From the NCBI GenBank assembly GCA_022410635.1, contig JAJVDF010000466.1, positions 166,533 to 230,532 of the forward strand: 64,000 nucleotides of DNA, in the 5' to 3' direction. This DNA comes from Tretioscincus oriximinensis (taxonomy: Eukaryota; Chordata; Lepidosauria; Squamata; Gymnophthalmidae). The notes under the pieces are model-generated. The model ran no database searches. It was not told the DNA's origin and worked only from the letters and a program-made list of their open reading frames with translations. This document shows positions 21,601 to 33,600 of the stretch, piece after piece. Made by a program: the position numbers and the translations under genes. Every line of letters begins with the position of its first letter. Within the stretch, counting starts at the first letter, position 1.

Positions 21601-24600
21601 TAAATTGGGCTTTATGCATTGGTCTTTTTCACTGTGGCAAAATAAAACACAGGGGTTCTCATGCATGAAAAATTATGTTTCAGTGGATGCTGCTTATGTG
21701 TCCATAGAAATCAACAGAACAGCAGAAAAACATGAGCAGTTTGCTGCACGAGGGTAGAAAGCATTCCAGTCATTCATCCTAGACAGCAAGTCTGGGAATT
21801 AAGGTGGGAATCGCTATCCAATGGTATCTAGAATTTCGCTGTTCCACCTTCCTGCAGTTAGGTTGGTGCCTGAGACTTCCACTTTATACACTGTTAATAT
21901 GTCCAATATTATCGTTCCATGTGTAGTACTGTAGTAATGAATTTTCCATTATTTTTTGCTTTTAAGAAATATTCTTTACCTTTGTCAATACATTTTTGCA
22001 TATTTATACAGTAATTGACCTGAGCCCCAAATATATAGCAGATTCTACGGGATAATTGTCATAGTAGAGCAACAGTGTGAGAGTCTGAGATGCTTGATGT
22101 TTCTCACATTCTTGATGGCAGTCAGGGGTTACTGTGTGAGTCTGTACTTGAAGGAAAGATGCTTTTTTGAACAAAATTGTCTCAGTGTTTGATATATGCC
22201 TGAATATGTTGAGTCTGTTTATATTTTGTGAGATAAGATCAGTGCAACTTAAAGTAACTTTCTGTCTTGTTTTGGATGCGTTCTGGCACGGATAGCTCAG
22301 TCGCTAAGGAATCTGTCTCTCATCTGGGAGATGGGGTTTCGAAGCCCTGTGTTAGATGTGGGGAGGGGTGAACACTTTCTGCTTAGCCTGTAGCTCTAGC
22401 CAACCCAGCTATTCGAAAGCAAGAATTGCAAGAAATTGCAGTTGACTGCAAGTATCTACATGGGAACCACCACAGCCTGGTGGGGAAGATAGAATGTAAG
22501 CCTTCGGGCAAAAATACCCTTGTAAGCCACTTTGAGTCCCTTTGAAAGGTTAGAAAAGCGGGATATAAGAACCCAGTGCTTCTTTTTCTTCTTCTTTGCC
22601 CATGGAACATGATTTAGGACCTTTCTTCACTTGCTTAGATCCAGGCCTTGTGCCATAGTTCTCCTGGGCTTCTTTTGTCTGCATGCTCATGCAGATTAGA
22701 AGTGTCTTGTTGCCTCTGGTGCACTTCTTCTGCAGGAGACTAAGCATATTCCAAATTAGGAAGCTCAGCATAATAGTAGACCTAATAAACAAAATCTACT
22801 GGTGTGTTATGGCCACGGGAGACACATTTCAACTGCACAATTTGTTGCACTGCTGAAAGTGGTTTACTGGCTGGTTTAGGGTAGTGCAGTGCAGGGCATA
22901 AGATATGTATCCAGATAGGCAAACTTGTTTAAGTATTACTTGCTGGTTTTGACAGGATGTTAATTCTCGCATGATAGCTTTGCACTAACAGCTAGAAACA
23001 CATTTTGCTTTTCTCTGCAAAAAATGAAGGCTTTCTTAAAGTCATGATTGTAGAAGAAAGTGTGTTTTCTTCCCTTCTTTATTCCCCCAAGAAAGTGAAC
23101 TCTGCAGCCCAAGCAAATTTCATTTGGCGTGAATATACATTCTCTTTAATTGGGCAAATTGCCTAGAAAGCAGCATAGTAATGTGCCTTTCTTAATAAAC
23201 AGCAAATGTCTCGATGTTGTGTGGGTGAGATGAATAATGAATTTCCTTCCTTCAGGATTAGTTTGCCAATAGTAATGCTACTATGTTAAGTATTTGAAGT
23301 TAAATATTTTATGTGATATGCTTTTCCATCTCCACAGATTTGCCAGATCAGTGTTCACCTAGTCCCTGTTCTAAAGAGGGAACTAAAACATGCCAAGACA
23401 TGAAGGGTGGATTTCTTTGCCATTGTAAAGGAGGCTGGCAAGGAGACAGATGTCAGAATGGTATGTATGGTTCTATAGTGCCCATGGATCTGTATTGCTA
23501 CAAATAGTGGCAAGCAGATAGAACAAATACTTTGTATGAGAAAGGTCCTATNCTTACTCAGTGCCATTCATTCCTAGAAGCTGGAAAGATTCCTGTCTGC
23601 AGCCTTGGAAAATTGTTGTCAATTGGTGGAGACCGTGGGTGTGGACTTCACAGTCCAATGTAGATCATAAGCTTCTCCATTCATCCTGTCTTATTCAGCC
23701 AACATGAAACTCCTGGGATTGGAAGAATCCTATAGTTGACCTCAGTTGTGTGCTTTTTTTCAAGTCTGAAAGTTGTATAAGAGCATTTGGAATGAAGATG
23801 TGCCAAGTGTTAATTCCTCTTTAGTAGAGCAGCCACTCTCCCACTGGAAATGAAAGACAAAAAATAGTTTCTGTTCCAGAGTATTAAACATAAATGTACA
23901 CATTTCCAACATTACAAAGCATTTCTCCAGCAGTTTGTCTCATCAAAAACATACTTCCTATTTTTGTAATCACAGAATGTTCTGCTTGTTTTCAACCAGT
24001 CAGCATAATTGAAATTTTGGTACAGAAGCAGAATGGTTTTTTAATCTGTATTATTTTTATTATTTTTCCTTACATGAAGATCCGGACTGATCTTCCTTAC
24101 ACTGTGGCATCAGCCGAAAAAGGAAGGTGGCTTTTCTCTAACATTCCTGTATTACCCAAGATCTTCATTTTTGTTACTCATCTTCTCTGCTAGATTAAAA
24201 TAACATCAAAAATGGTGTTAACTAGATAGCTATTAGGAATAACAGTTCATAGTTCAGCTGTTAATTTTATGGTAGGAAAGAAATGAGAGTGATTCTAATA
24301 AGAGTTTGTCTACTGTACAGTGTGTGAACAGGAGCAGACAAATTCCTTCATATATACATTGGCTTCATCAGTCAAGTGGATACAAAATCTAATGTTCCAG
24401 ACAAAGCTCCTTCAATCAACCCTGTAACCCTATAATTTATAACTGTTGACAATGGTGCTGACAGGATACAAGTATTTTAAACTACTTTTCCTGTTTCGCA
24501 TTTTCTTTCGGGATGGCTTTTCCTTAGTTTGAACAAGATGCGAAGTAGATATTTCCCATGAGATTTTAAAGTACTCTTGCCTCTTTGTAGTTTTAGAACT

Positions 24601-27600
24601 GTTCTGTTAATCTACCCATACCCCAGTTTTGAACTGGTGCAGTTTATTTATTTCATTACATTTACATCCCCATCTGCACCAAGTAGTTTCAGAATAGCTT
24701 GCAACATGCAGTAAAACATATTCATATTTTATATTAATGTTAATTTATTTTTGTTCTATTAAAACAGGAATAACTATATCCTAGTGGAAGGATAAAAATA
24801 AATTTAAGGTCCTTCCCCCCACTGAGCCTTATTCCAAATTATATCTCAGTATAGTGTTTGGCCATCCACACGCCAGTGTGATCTTCACTGGCGATGTGGT
24901 CTATATTGGCATGCAGATGGCAGACTCCTATTCTTAGATATAGCTCAGAATAAGGCTCATCGGGGACAGAACTTATAACACTTCCTCTAGCAAGACCACA
25001 TTTAGAGGAAACTAAGCATCAAAGATCGAGCATCGAAGATATGTTTTAACAGAGTGCCCCAAACCATATAACTGGTGCTTGGCATATCACTAGAAGACTC
25101 TTCCAAAATCTGAAGGATACCACAGACAAGGCCTTCTTGTATGCTGTTGCTCCTTGTGTCATTGACGAAGGGCCTCTCTTTTAGACCTTTAAGGAATTTT
25201 ACTTTTGACCTTAGTTGCCAGGCAGACCCTTATGGGAAGAGGCATTTCTTCATACAGTCTTGTATTACATTCAACCTACTTGAGAATAAAATACTCAAAA
25301 ATCTCCCTTGCGTGAACATTTTGAGTTAATAATCATAGAAGTTTAGAATAAGTACCTTGAATTCCTTTCTATCCTTCCTGCCATGATTTGAATACATCAA
25401 TAATCTTTCTTTTTCAGATATTAATGAATGCTCCCAGCTGAATGGAGGTTGCAGACACATCTGTTACAACAAGCTAGGCAGTTATCGGTGCTCTTGCTTT
25501 AATGGCTACGTTCTCATGCGTGACAATAAAACCTGTGAAGGTAAGAATAAAGTTTGCCAGTGATTTGCCAGTATTTAAAGTCTTGTTTTATTGATGTTTT
25601 TCTTTCTTTTGCACAGACCTTTTCTTTGTTTATCAGAACAGGTTAAAAAAAAAAAGAACTGAGTCATAAAGGCGCAGAAGGTTAAACTGCGGGTGACATG
25701 AATGCTGTGTCTGGACCTTTATTGGATGGATTTTGCTTTAACTGCTTGTTCTAGGCAACCTGATGGGTCGCAGAAACAGGGCAAGGTGGCATAGTTGGTG
25801 TCTTGTCCTACATCTACTGTTATCCTGTTACATTATGAAAAGAAGACTTAGTCTGTTGCAAACCCCATCCCCAAAAGTGTATATGATTGACAGGTATATC
25901 AATGGTTGGTTGGTATTGACTGCCTCCAGGCTGGAGAAATAAGCCTAGAAGCAACAGGTGGGTCACTGTGTGAGACAGACCCTGAGGGAACAGGCCTAGN
26001 TAAGTCGTTGTCCAATCCAGCAGGTCTCTTACTTTTCTCTTACATTCTTAAGTGAAATATTTTGTGTTTCCTAAATTAGCTCTTACCCTGCAAAAAATCC
26101 AACAAGCTGCTTTGTTGGATTGTTTAATATCGTATGCTAAATAAAACTGTTGCTAATGCTACTTACTTTCTCACAACTGGGTTTTAAAATTCCAGTATAA
26201 AGAGCAAGCCCAGGCTTGTCTGTAGTCATACCACAGATCTATCCAGCACCATAGCAAAGTGGTGATTCACAAAGGATTTGCATGTTGGATTGTGCCAAAG
26301 CACCTCAGCTAGCCAGCTGCCTTTGACACTGAAAAACAGTGCCTGGCAAAGCAGAATTTATTTATTTCTTGCCTTGCTATAATGTGTTACATGAGGTCAT
26401 GAAACAGAGTGTTTTGAGGAAAAGTACTTTATGTGGGTTGGGGAGGGATTGTGAGGAAAAACTTGGTTACTTAATATTTGAAAACATTCAAAAAGGGCTC
26501 CGAAATGTCTTTTCTGATAAGGTCTTTAGTATTTTTAGTAAACTCTGAAAACAGGGTTATTAACTGGACAATCTGTTATCATGAGGATCCATCAAAATGA
26601 AGGCCCTGAGGGAACTAGATGGATCTGAGCTGTCTTGGAGCCTGCTTGACGGTGGGAGGGCCTTGGTCAAAGGTGAAGATCTCTGAAGGGCCTGGAATGC
26701 CTGTGAAGTAAATACTGCAGAATTCTGTTTGTTCCTTTCCACTCCCACCATCACCAGTCCAGACATACTGTAGACCTGGACNACATGATGTGGAACATGG
26801 CCACAAGCCCAAATTTTCACACANAGGATTAACTGGTCTGAAGGCGAGGCAGTATCTAGATTCTTCCCTCTGGATGACTTTACCAAATGGAATGACCTGA
26901 GAGAACTTTAAAAAAGATTGAGACTGATGCATTGGCAGTCGGTTATTTAAGTGTCTTGACCTTTGCCAATATTTCTGTGGCCATTTGGCACTGGTTGGAT
27001 GGTGTCTTTTCCTGTTTAGAAAGTCTTACAAGGGAGGCTTATAGCACTTCAGGGACTAACGAGAGAAAAGTAGGCAGTATGAGCTTTCATATACTTCTTC
27101 AGGTGCCTCCTACCTTTTTCTTGTTAGTCTTTAAAGTGTTACGAGCTTTCCTTATGAGATTTTCTGGACAAAGACTAACATGGCTATTTCTTTGAAACCT
27201 ATTCCATTTAGGATATTCATAATGTTATGTTCAGTGCACTGGACAAAAGTTCTTAATACTGTTTCCTTTTAGTTCATACAGTTGCTGATAACATTGTTGA
27301 ATAAATATAACAGAGAAAGATTGATAGCTTCTGATACTGACACTGAAAACATGTTAAAACCTTTTTAACAACTCAGAAGGTTTGTTGAAAAGGCTGCATC
27401 AGTGCCATCAGCACAGATGAAGTTTTTAAGGAGCCCCTCTGCAGATTTGGGATGGGAGTATTGTAAACCACACCCAATGAGTTGTATAATATTTTTGTTG
27501 ACTGTATTTTGCATTGTGGCTCCNGTATAGTTGCTGCTTAAAATTTGCAGTGGACTCTGATAGTCATTTTAAATCATTGTTATTAACCCTTGGGGATTCC

Positions 27601-30600
27601 AAATGTATGTATGGAAAATGAAGTGTATTTTGGAAATTTCCCTAAGGTCAATAAAGAAGTAATGAACATAAAATTTATGATCCTTCTTTCTAAGGATCTT
27701 TCCATACTGAATTGTTGACCTTTGCCATTTATGCACTAATGCAGAATAGCAGAGGCTTTCCCACCTCCTAGTATTCTCTGTCTACACAGGGCAGAGCTTA
27801 GATTAGTTTAGGGCACATGTTTTCTGAGGTCTATTGGTATATTAGGGAAAGGTATCTATAGTACACGAAGAAGATCCACTTCTGCAGCATAACAAAGTTC
27901 ATTACCAGGTGCTCCAAAGACTAGGAACCCTCGTTCTGAAACCCTGGTTTTGGGGAAGAAGGAAGGGAACATTATTTATATAGATAGTGTAGTATCCAGA
28001 TAAAATTTAAAACTTGTGGTTTAAAAAATCTGGAATCAACTTTAGTATGAAAAATTAAAAATCTAAAAATTGGTTTGTTGTGCCAGATTCTAGCTATTAT
28101 TAATTAAGTCTTGTCCATTATGTGTTGGGGTTCACGTGTCTGGACTACCTGCCTCTCCCGCACCTTGCCATGGTCTGCACACAATACATGCAGACAGACG
28201 GGCAACCCCTAAAAGCCCGAAATAGGTGGTAAATCTGCCTTTTAGCCCCTCTTGTATTTGCAGCCTAAGGGCTGTGTGGAGATTTCTGCATGAAATACCT
28301 AAAAGCGTTACCATTTACTGAGAGACAGGTCATAGTTAATTTATTTCGTTTCATGAAAATAGANCTGCAAATGGTATCAGTTTGCTTTCTGCAGTTGGGT
28401 GAAATTCAAAACATGCTGGTATTGGTATTTTGACATTAATATGAAACAGTAATATCTTTGATGTGTATCTTTCAAATTAACCCTTAATGAATAGAGGCGG
28501 AAGAACTTCGTACTCCATCCAAACAAAACTGTAGATATCTTTTTGTATGCAGTTTGGAAAACATGAGTTTTGCAATTTTAAGATACACTTCCAGGGAAAT
28601 ATCCACAGGGGAAAGCAAACTGGTATGATATGTAGTTTGACTTTAGAAAACTGTACTTATATGAATATAGTGGTGATTTGTGTTAAATAAGGTAATTTTT
28701 CCAAGGTCAGCTCTAGACTGTGATAAGGTTTCAATTCTTAATTCATAGCTCAAGAAGAGGAATGCAAAAATGCAGGTTATATCAAGGCTTGCCATATAAT
28801 AACTAATTAGGCACTGATGGCGTTTACTTATTAAATAATTTTAGTTATTTATTATATATAGAGTACTACATGTACAATAGATAAAAGAAAAACACACGTA
28901 TCATTTTACAGAAAAAGAAGAGAGAAAAAAAATTGGCAATAATACTATTAATAGATACATTTACAGTAATTATACACATAAAAAATAAAAATGCATAGCC
29001 GACTAACACATAACATTGCCAAAAATAACCTCCATCCCCTGTGCTACGGTTTCCTTCAACTATATTTCTTTCTATTTTCAAAACTGGAAAATATTTCATA
29101 TTCTTGTCTTTAGTAGTTCGTTCTCCATTTCTCTTATGCAATCTTTTATACTTACCCATTTATTTTTCCTTTGTTCCTTACAACTGTTATACTATGAATT
29201 ACCAGTACATCATTCTCTATCTGTTCTTCTATATGCTGATAAAATTTCTCCTTATTCCATTTGGATGCAATTTTCCAGCCACATACTACTTACCCTTTGG
29301 GTACTTGATATTAAGATATTTCATAGAATCTGATTTTTCCCAAAATCTTAGATTGTTATGACAATTTAATATACAAATCTGTTTATTTAAGGTTATATTT
29401 ATGCCTCTCATTGTATTTATTTCTTGCTAAATTGCATTCCAGATTCTTGTATTTTTTAACATATTGTCTGTGACAACCGAGTAAATCTTCTTATATACTG
29501 CCATTTATTTTTATTATTTTATAGATTTCTCCTGCTAATGATTTGCCATTTGTGATTTTTTCCCCTCTTGTTATTTTGCCCAATTCTGAATCAGGTTGTT
29601 GGTATAATTGTTTTGATCTTNGTATGTAAAACTTAATATTCCTCTTACCTGTAGCCACCTGATCATATTTTGCCTGTCTTTAAATGTTGTTTATTTGTGT
29701 CTTTCTTTGTTTTTTGCTTGCTTGTTTAGTTAGTTACACTTATGACCTGCCCTATATCTAAAGAGCTCAACGTGGTTAACAATAAAAGCACAACATTAAC
29801 ATTTAAAACAGTACCTGAAAATAGAGGAGGGAAAGCTTCAGTTAATGAGCCCAGGCGTCTACCTGGATCCCAACCTTTCCATGGAGACCCAGGTGATGCG
29901 CTCAGCTCAAACAGCTTTTTTCTACCTGAGACAAGCTCGGCATTTGGCCCCTTACCAATCCCACCCCGATTTAGCTACTGTGATCCATGCGACTGTTCCC
30001 GCTAGGCTGGATTATAGCAATTCTCTCTATGCTGGCCTCCCTTTGTGCCTTATCAGGAGGCTGAGGTTGATCCAGCAGCCCNTTTATTAACAGGTGCCCC
30101 TCGTGGGGCCCACATAACCCCTATTTTATGGGAACTGCACTGGTTGCCAACTGAGTTCCGGATTCAAAATGCATAGTGATGTATCTTCCCCAGGTATATG
30201 GAAATGGAAAATATTTGTCCCTAGCTCTGATTCACATCTGGAGGTGCAACAATTGGTATTGTAAATGTTGGCAACAGGGGAACCACCCTTAAGATCACAT
30301 ATATGGTATGTGTGTTGTTAGGCAGAAAAGGCTTTAGGAAGTGCTTTTGTTTCTTCAGCAGAGATGCCGTTTGTTTCCCTAACTCTCTGGTCTCATTGTG
30401 ACTCCCTATGCCCGACCTTACTTCACATTAACGTCATGTGCTGTTTTTCTGTATTTTTGTTTCCGCTTTCAATAACTCTGCTGTATTTAGCCAAACTCCA
30501 ATAGGACTTACACAATATCAGTTTTTAGTTTCGGAGAAGTGTGAAGTAATTTCCTACTCTATTATGTAGCTATAACAATGGAATGAGAATTGAAATGTGA

Positions 30601-33600
30601 TTTAGGAGACCGAAATAAAATTGTCAAGCTGATTGTTGCTGAAAACGTTTGTTTATTCTAGATATAGATGAATGCAAAGTGTCACCAGGCATTTGTGGAG
30701 AAGCAAAGTGTGAAAATTTGATAAGCTCTTACATGTGTGTTTGTGATCCTGGTTACAGTTACGACAATGTAAGGAAACTTTGCCAAGGTATGTGGTTGGC
30801 ATTAATTTCATGGAGATAACTTTAATCTTGTGATAAGTGAATTTGCTGGGTTCAATATGGGTTCACTTCCCCCCCCCCCCCCCCGCAATTGTTTACATGT
30901 CTTTAGAGCAAAATGGTTAACATGTAGCCTTCTGGGACTGCCTACATTTAAACAGAATGTAATCTTTACTCTTGGAAATCAGATATCAAAGTACTTTCTA
31001 TATCTTCCAGGGAATTTTTAACTCTAACCCTAACCCACCCTGATTGGGATTGCCCAGCAGTAGGATAATTTCAACGCTGGGTCCATTTCCAAAGCACAAA
31101 AAGCTGCAACTTTAGGAATGCAGCTAGCAGAGAACGACCAGAGTTAGCTATTGAAGGCCACTTCACTGCCTTTTTCAGAATTGTCATACTTCACCCTCCC
31201 ATGGCATCCTGTTGCATATAATGTAATATGCTTTGAGGGCAACCAATAGGCTCTTGGTGGGTCATTGTGTGTGAGAAAGAGTGCTGGACTGGATGGGCTA
31301 CGGCCCAATTCAACAGGACTCCTCTTANGTCCTTATGGTCTCAATTTACCTCCAGAGGTTACTTGAGATCCTGTTAAGAATAATTCCTAGAACTTTCACC
31401 TTTGACTAATTTGTTTCTTACCCCATTTTCTGACTTAGGAAATTATTCAGAACTGTAATTGGGTGCTGCTGTCTAACACATATTTATTTGTTTATACTTA
31501 TATCCCGCCCTATACCTGAAAGTCTCAGGGTGGTCAACCATAGGGGGGGGGCGCATATAGCTTTTTGTTGCTTTCTCCACAANAGACACCCTATGAAGTA
31601 GATGGGACTGAGAGAATTCTAAAGAACTGTAACTGGCCCAAGGTACCCAGCTGGCTTTCNTGGAGGAGTGGGAAATCAAACTGGGAGTCCAACTCTCTAA
31701 CCACTACACCAGACTGGCTCACTAATATAACACTAATCATAGGGGACATACAGTGGAAATCAAACTGTTGTGTGTCCAAATCCCTTTTTGTACTTTCCTG
31801 CTATATTAGAACAAGTTGCTTGCAAATTCACTTCTTCCACACAGGATAGTAATATTTTGCTCCAGAACTGAGAGCTACCTATCTGGTTAAGCAACAGACC
31901 TGTTTGGAAAGGTCTGTAAGTGAACGAACACTAGATTATATCTTGATACAGAGCTTGGTCATCTACATGCCAGTGTAGATGGCAGGCTCCTATTCTGAGT
32001 TATAGCAAGAATAATCGGGGACAGGGCCACTGCCTGATCTGGTCCAGAAGCCAGCATTTCCATATCTGGCCTGAAAAGTTAAGGTACACTTGAATTCCTA
32101 TCATTTCCTGACATAAGCCTTTAATAATGAAGGCCACGAGTTGTGTTTACCTGGGAATAATCTACCGATTGTCTTCCAAGCTACTGTAATTCCCTCCAAT
32201 ACAATCTGGAATTTCATTAATTGAAAGTGCTGGTCTCCCAGGTGCATCAGTATTAAACTTCCAACAGTTGGACCCCAACNATACCTACTTACAGCAGTCT
32301 CATAGTGCAGGTTAAACCCCTTTATAACAAATACCACGGGGTCAATGAGGAAACCCATTAGTAACCAACACTACTCTTATAGGCATTCTNCCAGGACTTT
32401 CAAATTTGTTTGGTATTCCACGAATTTTGTTATATCAGGGTTATTTTAATGGAGTTTCACCTATTTTAAAATGGGTTAGTCAAACCTTAGCCTTTCGTTT
32501 GGATTCCTAGAACTGAATCGTCTCTCAGCAATTCGGAATGCAGCAGCAGCAGATATTTTAGAAGNAAGGTTTAGCTATTTATTTGCAAGCTGCAGGTTGT
32601 TTTCTTTAAAATACATTCTAAACTAATTTGAAATGTTAATCTTTCTTTTCTCTAATTTGGTATCCGTAGATGTGAATGAATGTGAACTGAACTTTTGTGA
32701 GCAAACATGCGTCAATTTGCCAGGGAGTTACAGCTGCCACTGCAATGGAAGAGGTGGAGTAAAACTTTCAAAGGACATGAATACCTGTGAGGTATTTCTT
32801 CCTTCCTTCCTTTCNTTTTCTTTCTTTCTGTTTGTCTGTCTAGCTCAGCAATGACACTTTGGCATGATCCTTCTATTTACCCTTCCTCAGTTGAAAGTAG
32901 AAATGAGTGTCATTTTGAAGGGCAAGCATAGCATCTCTTTCACGTGCCTCATGGGAAATAACATCTGTTTGAAATGGAGATACAAGTTCCATTTTTGAAC
33001 TGCATGTATCGCTAACATCCTGGCTTCCTCAAGTATGATTAATTCAATCTTATGCATGAATGGAGGAGAAGGACAAGGAATCCCTTATCCTGAGAATATA
33101 GTGCGACTTTCTAGGATACAGAANCTCTTTCAAGGAGCAGGATGAAGGGAAGGGGGAAGGAAGGGAAGAGGAAGAGAGGAAGAGGACAAGGGGGAGATAA
33201 AAGAAGGAATAAGAGGAGGAGAAGCAGGAATATTTTGTTATCATGCTCCAATTATTGTCTCATTCAGTTATCACTCCTTGTGTTCTAATTCTTGCTATAA
33301 TTAAACACATTCTATGTTTGACACATTCTGTATCCTTTTAATTAATTCATTAATTTCATATCCCCATTTTTTAATACTGCAGAAATGTCTTATAGTGAGC
33401 AAGTCTTCTGTTTCTGATATTAAAATGTAATCCTACATAACGGACTTAATTGTGCTTAGTTTGGCCTGCATAGGTTTCAGTGCTAAGCCTGAGAATGGAA
33501 AGAGTTGTTTTGAATATGGTGCAGTCGGATAAAGTGTTTTATTTTGAAGGGCAGTTCGCCTTGTATTTGCTAACTTAAGCTTTTAAGCCTGGATGGCTGC

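Larger units (their letters stand above)
12062..23337 (+). other. GAS6: GAS6 intron 4 (largest, about 11.3 kb)
   Basis: Lies between the post-Gla loop exon and EGF1. It contains a hAT element, an RT/purine repeat, SINEs of both families and a Tc1-like fossil, listed separately. The stretches 13063-14235, 15005-16180, 16435-17650, 19245-20765, 21000-22285 and 22600-23337 show no nameable gene, apart from the palindrome at 19556. Confidence 0.85.
25541..30661 (+). other. GAS6: GAS6 intron 6
   Basis: About 5.1 kb between EGF2 and EGF3, with CR1, a foldback, an L1-like stretch and an L2 piece listed separately. The stretches 26055-27035, 27205-28800 and 30170-30660 hold nothing nameable. Confidence 0.85.
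30788..32669 (+). other. GAS6: GAS6 intron 7
   Basis: 1.9 kb with a C16 run, CR1, SINE, foldback and Tigger-like pieces. No other coding sequence. Confidence 0.85.

Noticed and set aside
22290..22360. tRNA gene
   Set aside because: Same argument as for SINE family 1; head of SINE family 2.
29016..29361. Overlapping hydrophobic frames of 105-106 codons
   Set aside because: They are antisense shadows of the A-rich L1-like stretch.
31022..31034. Telomere-like CTAACCCTAACCC
   Set aside because: Only two units, not an interstitial telomeric array.
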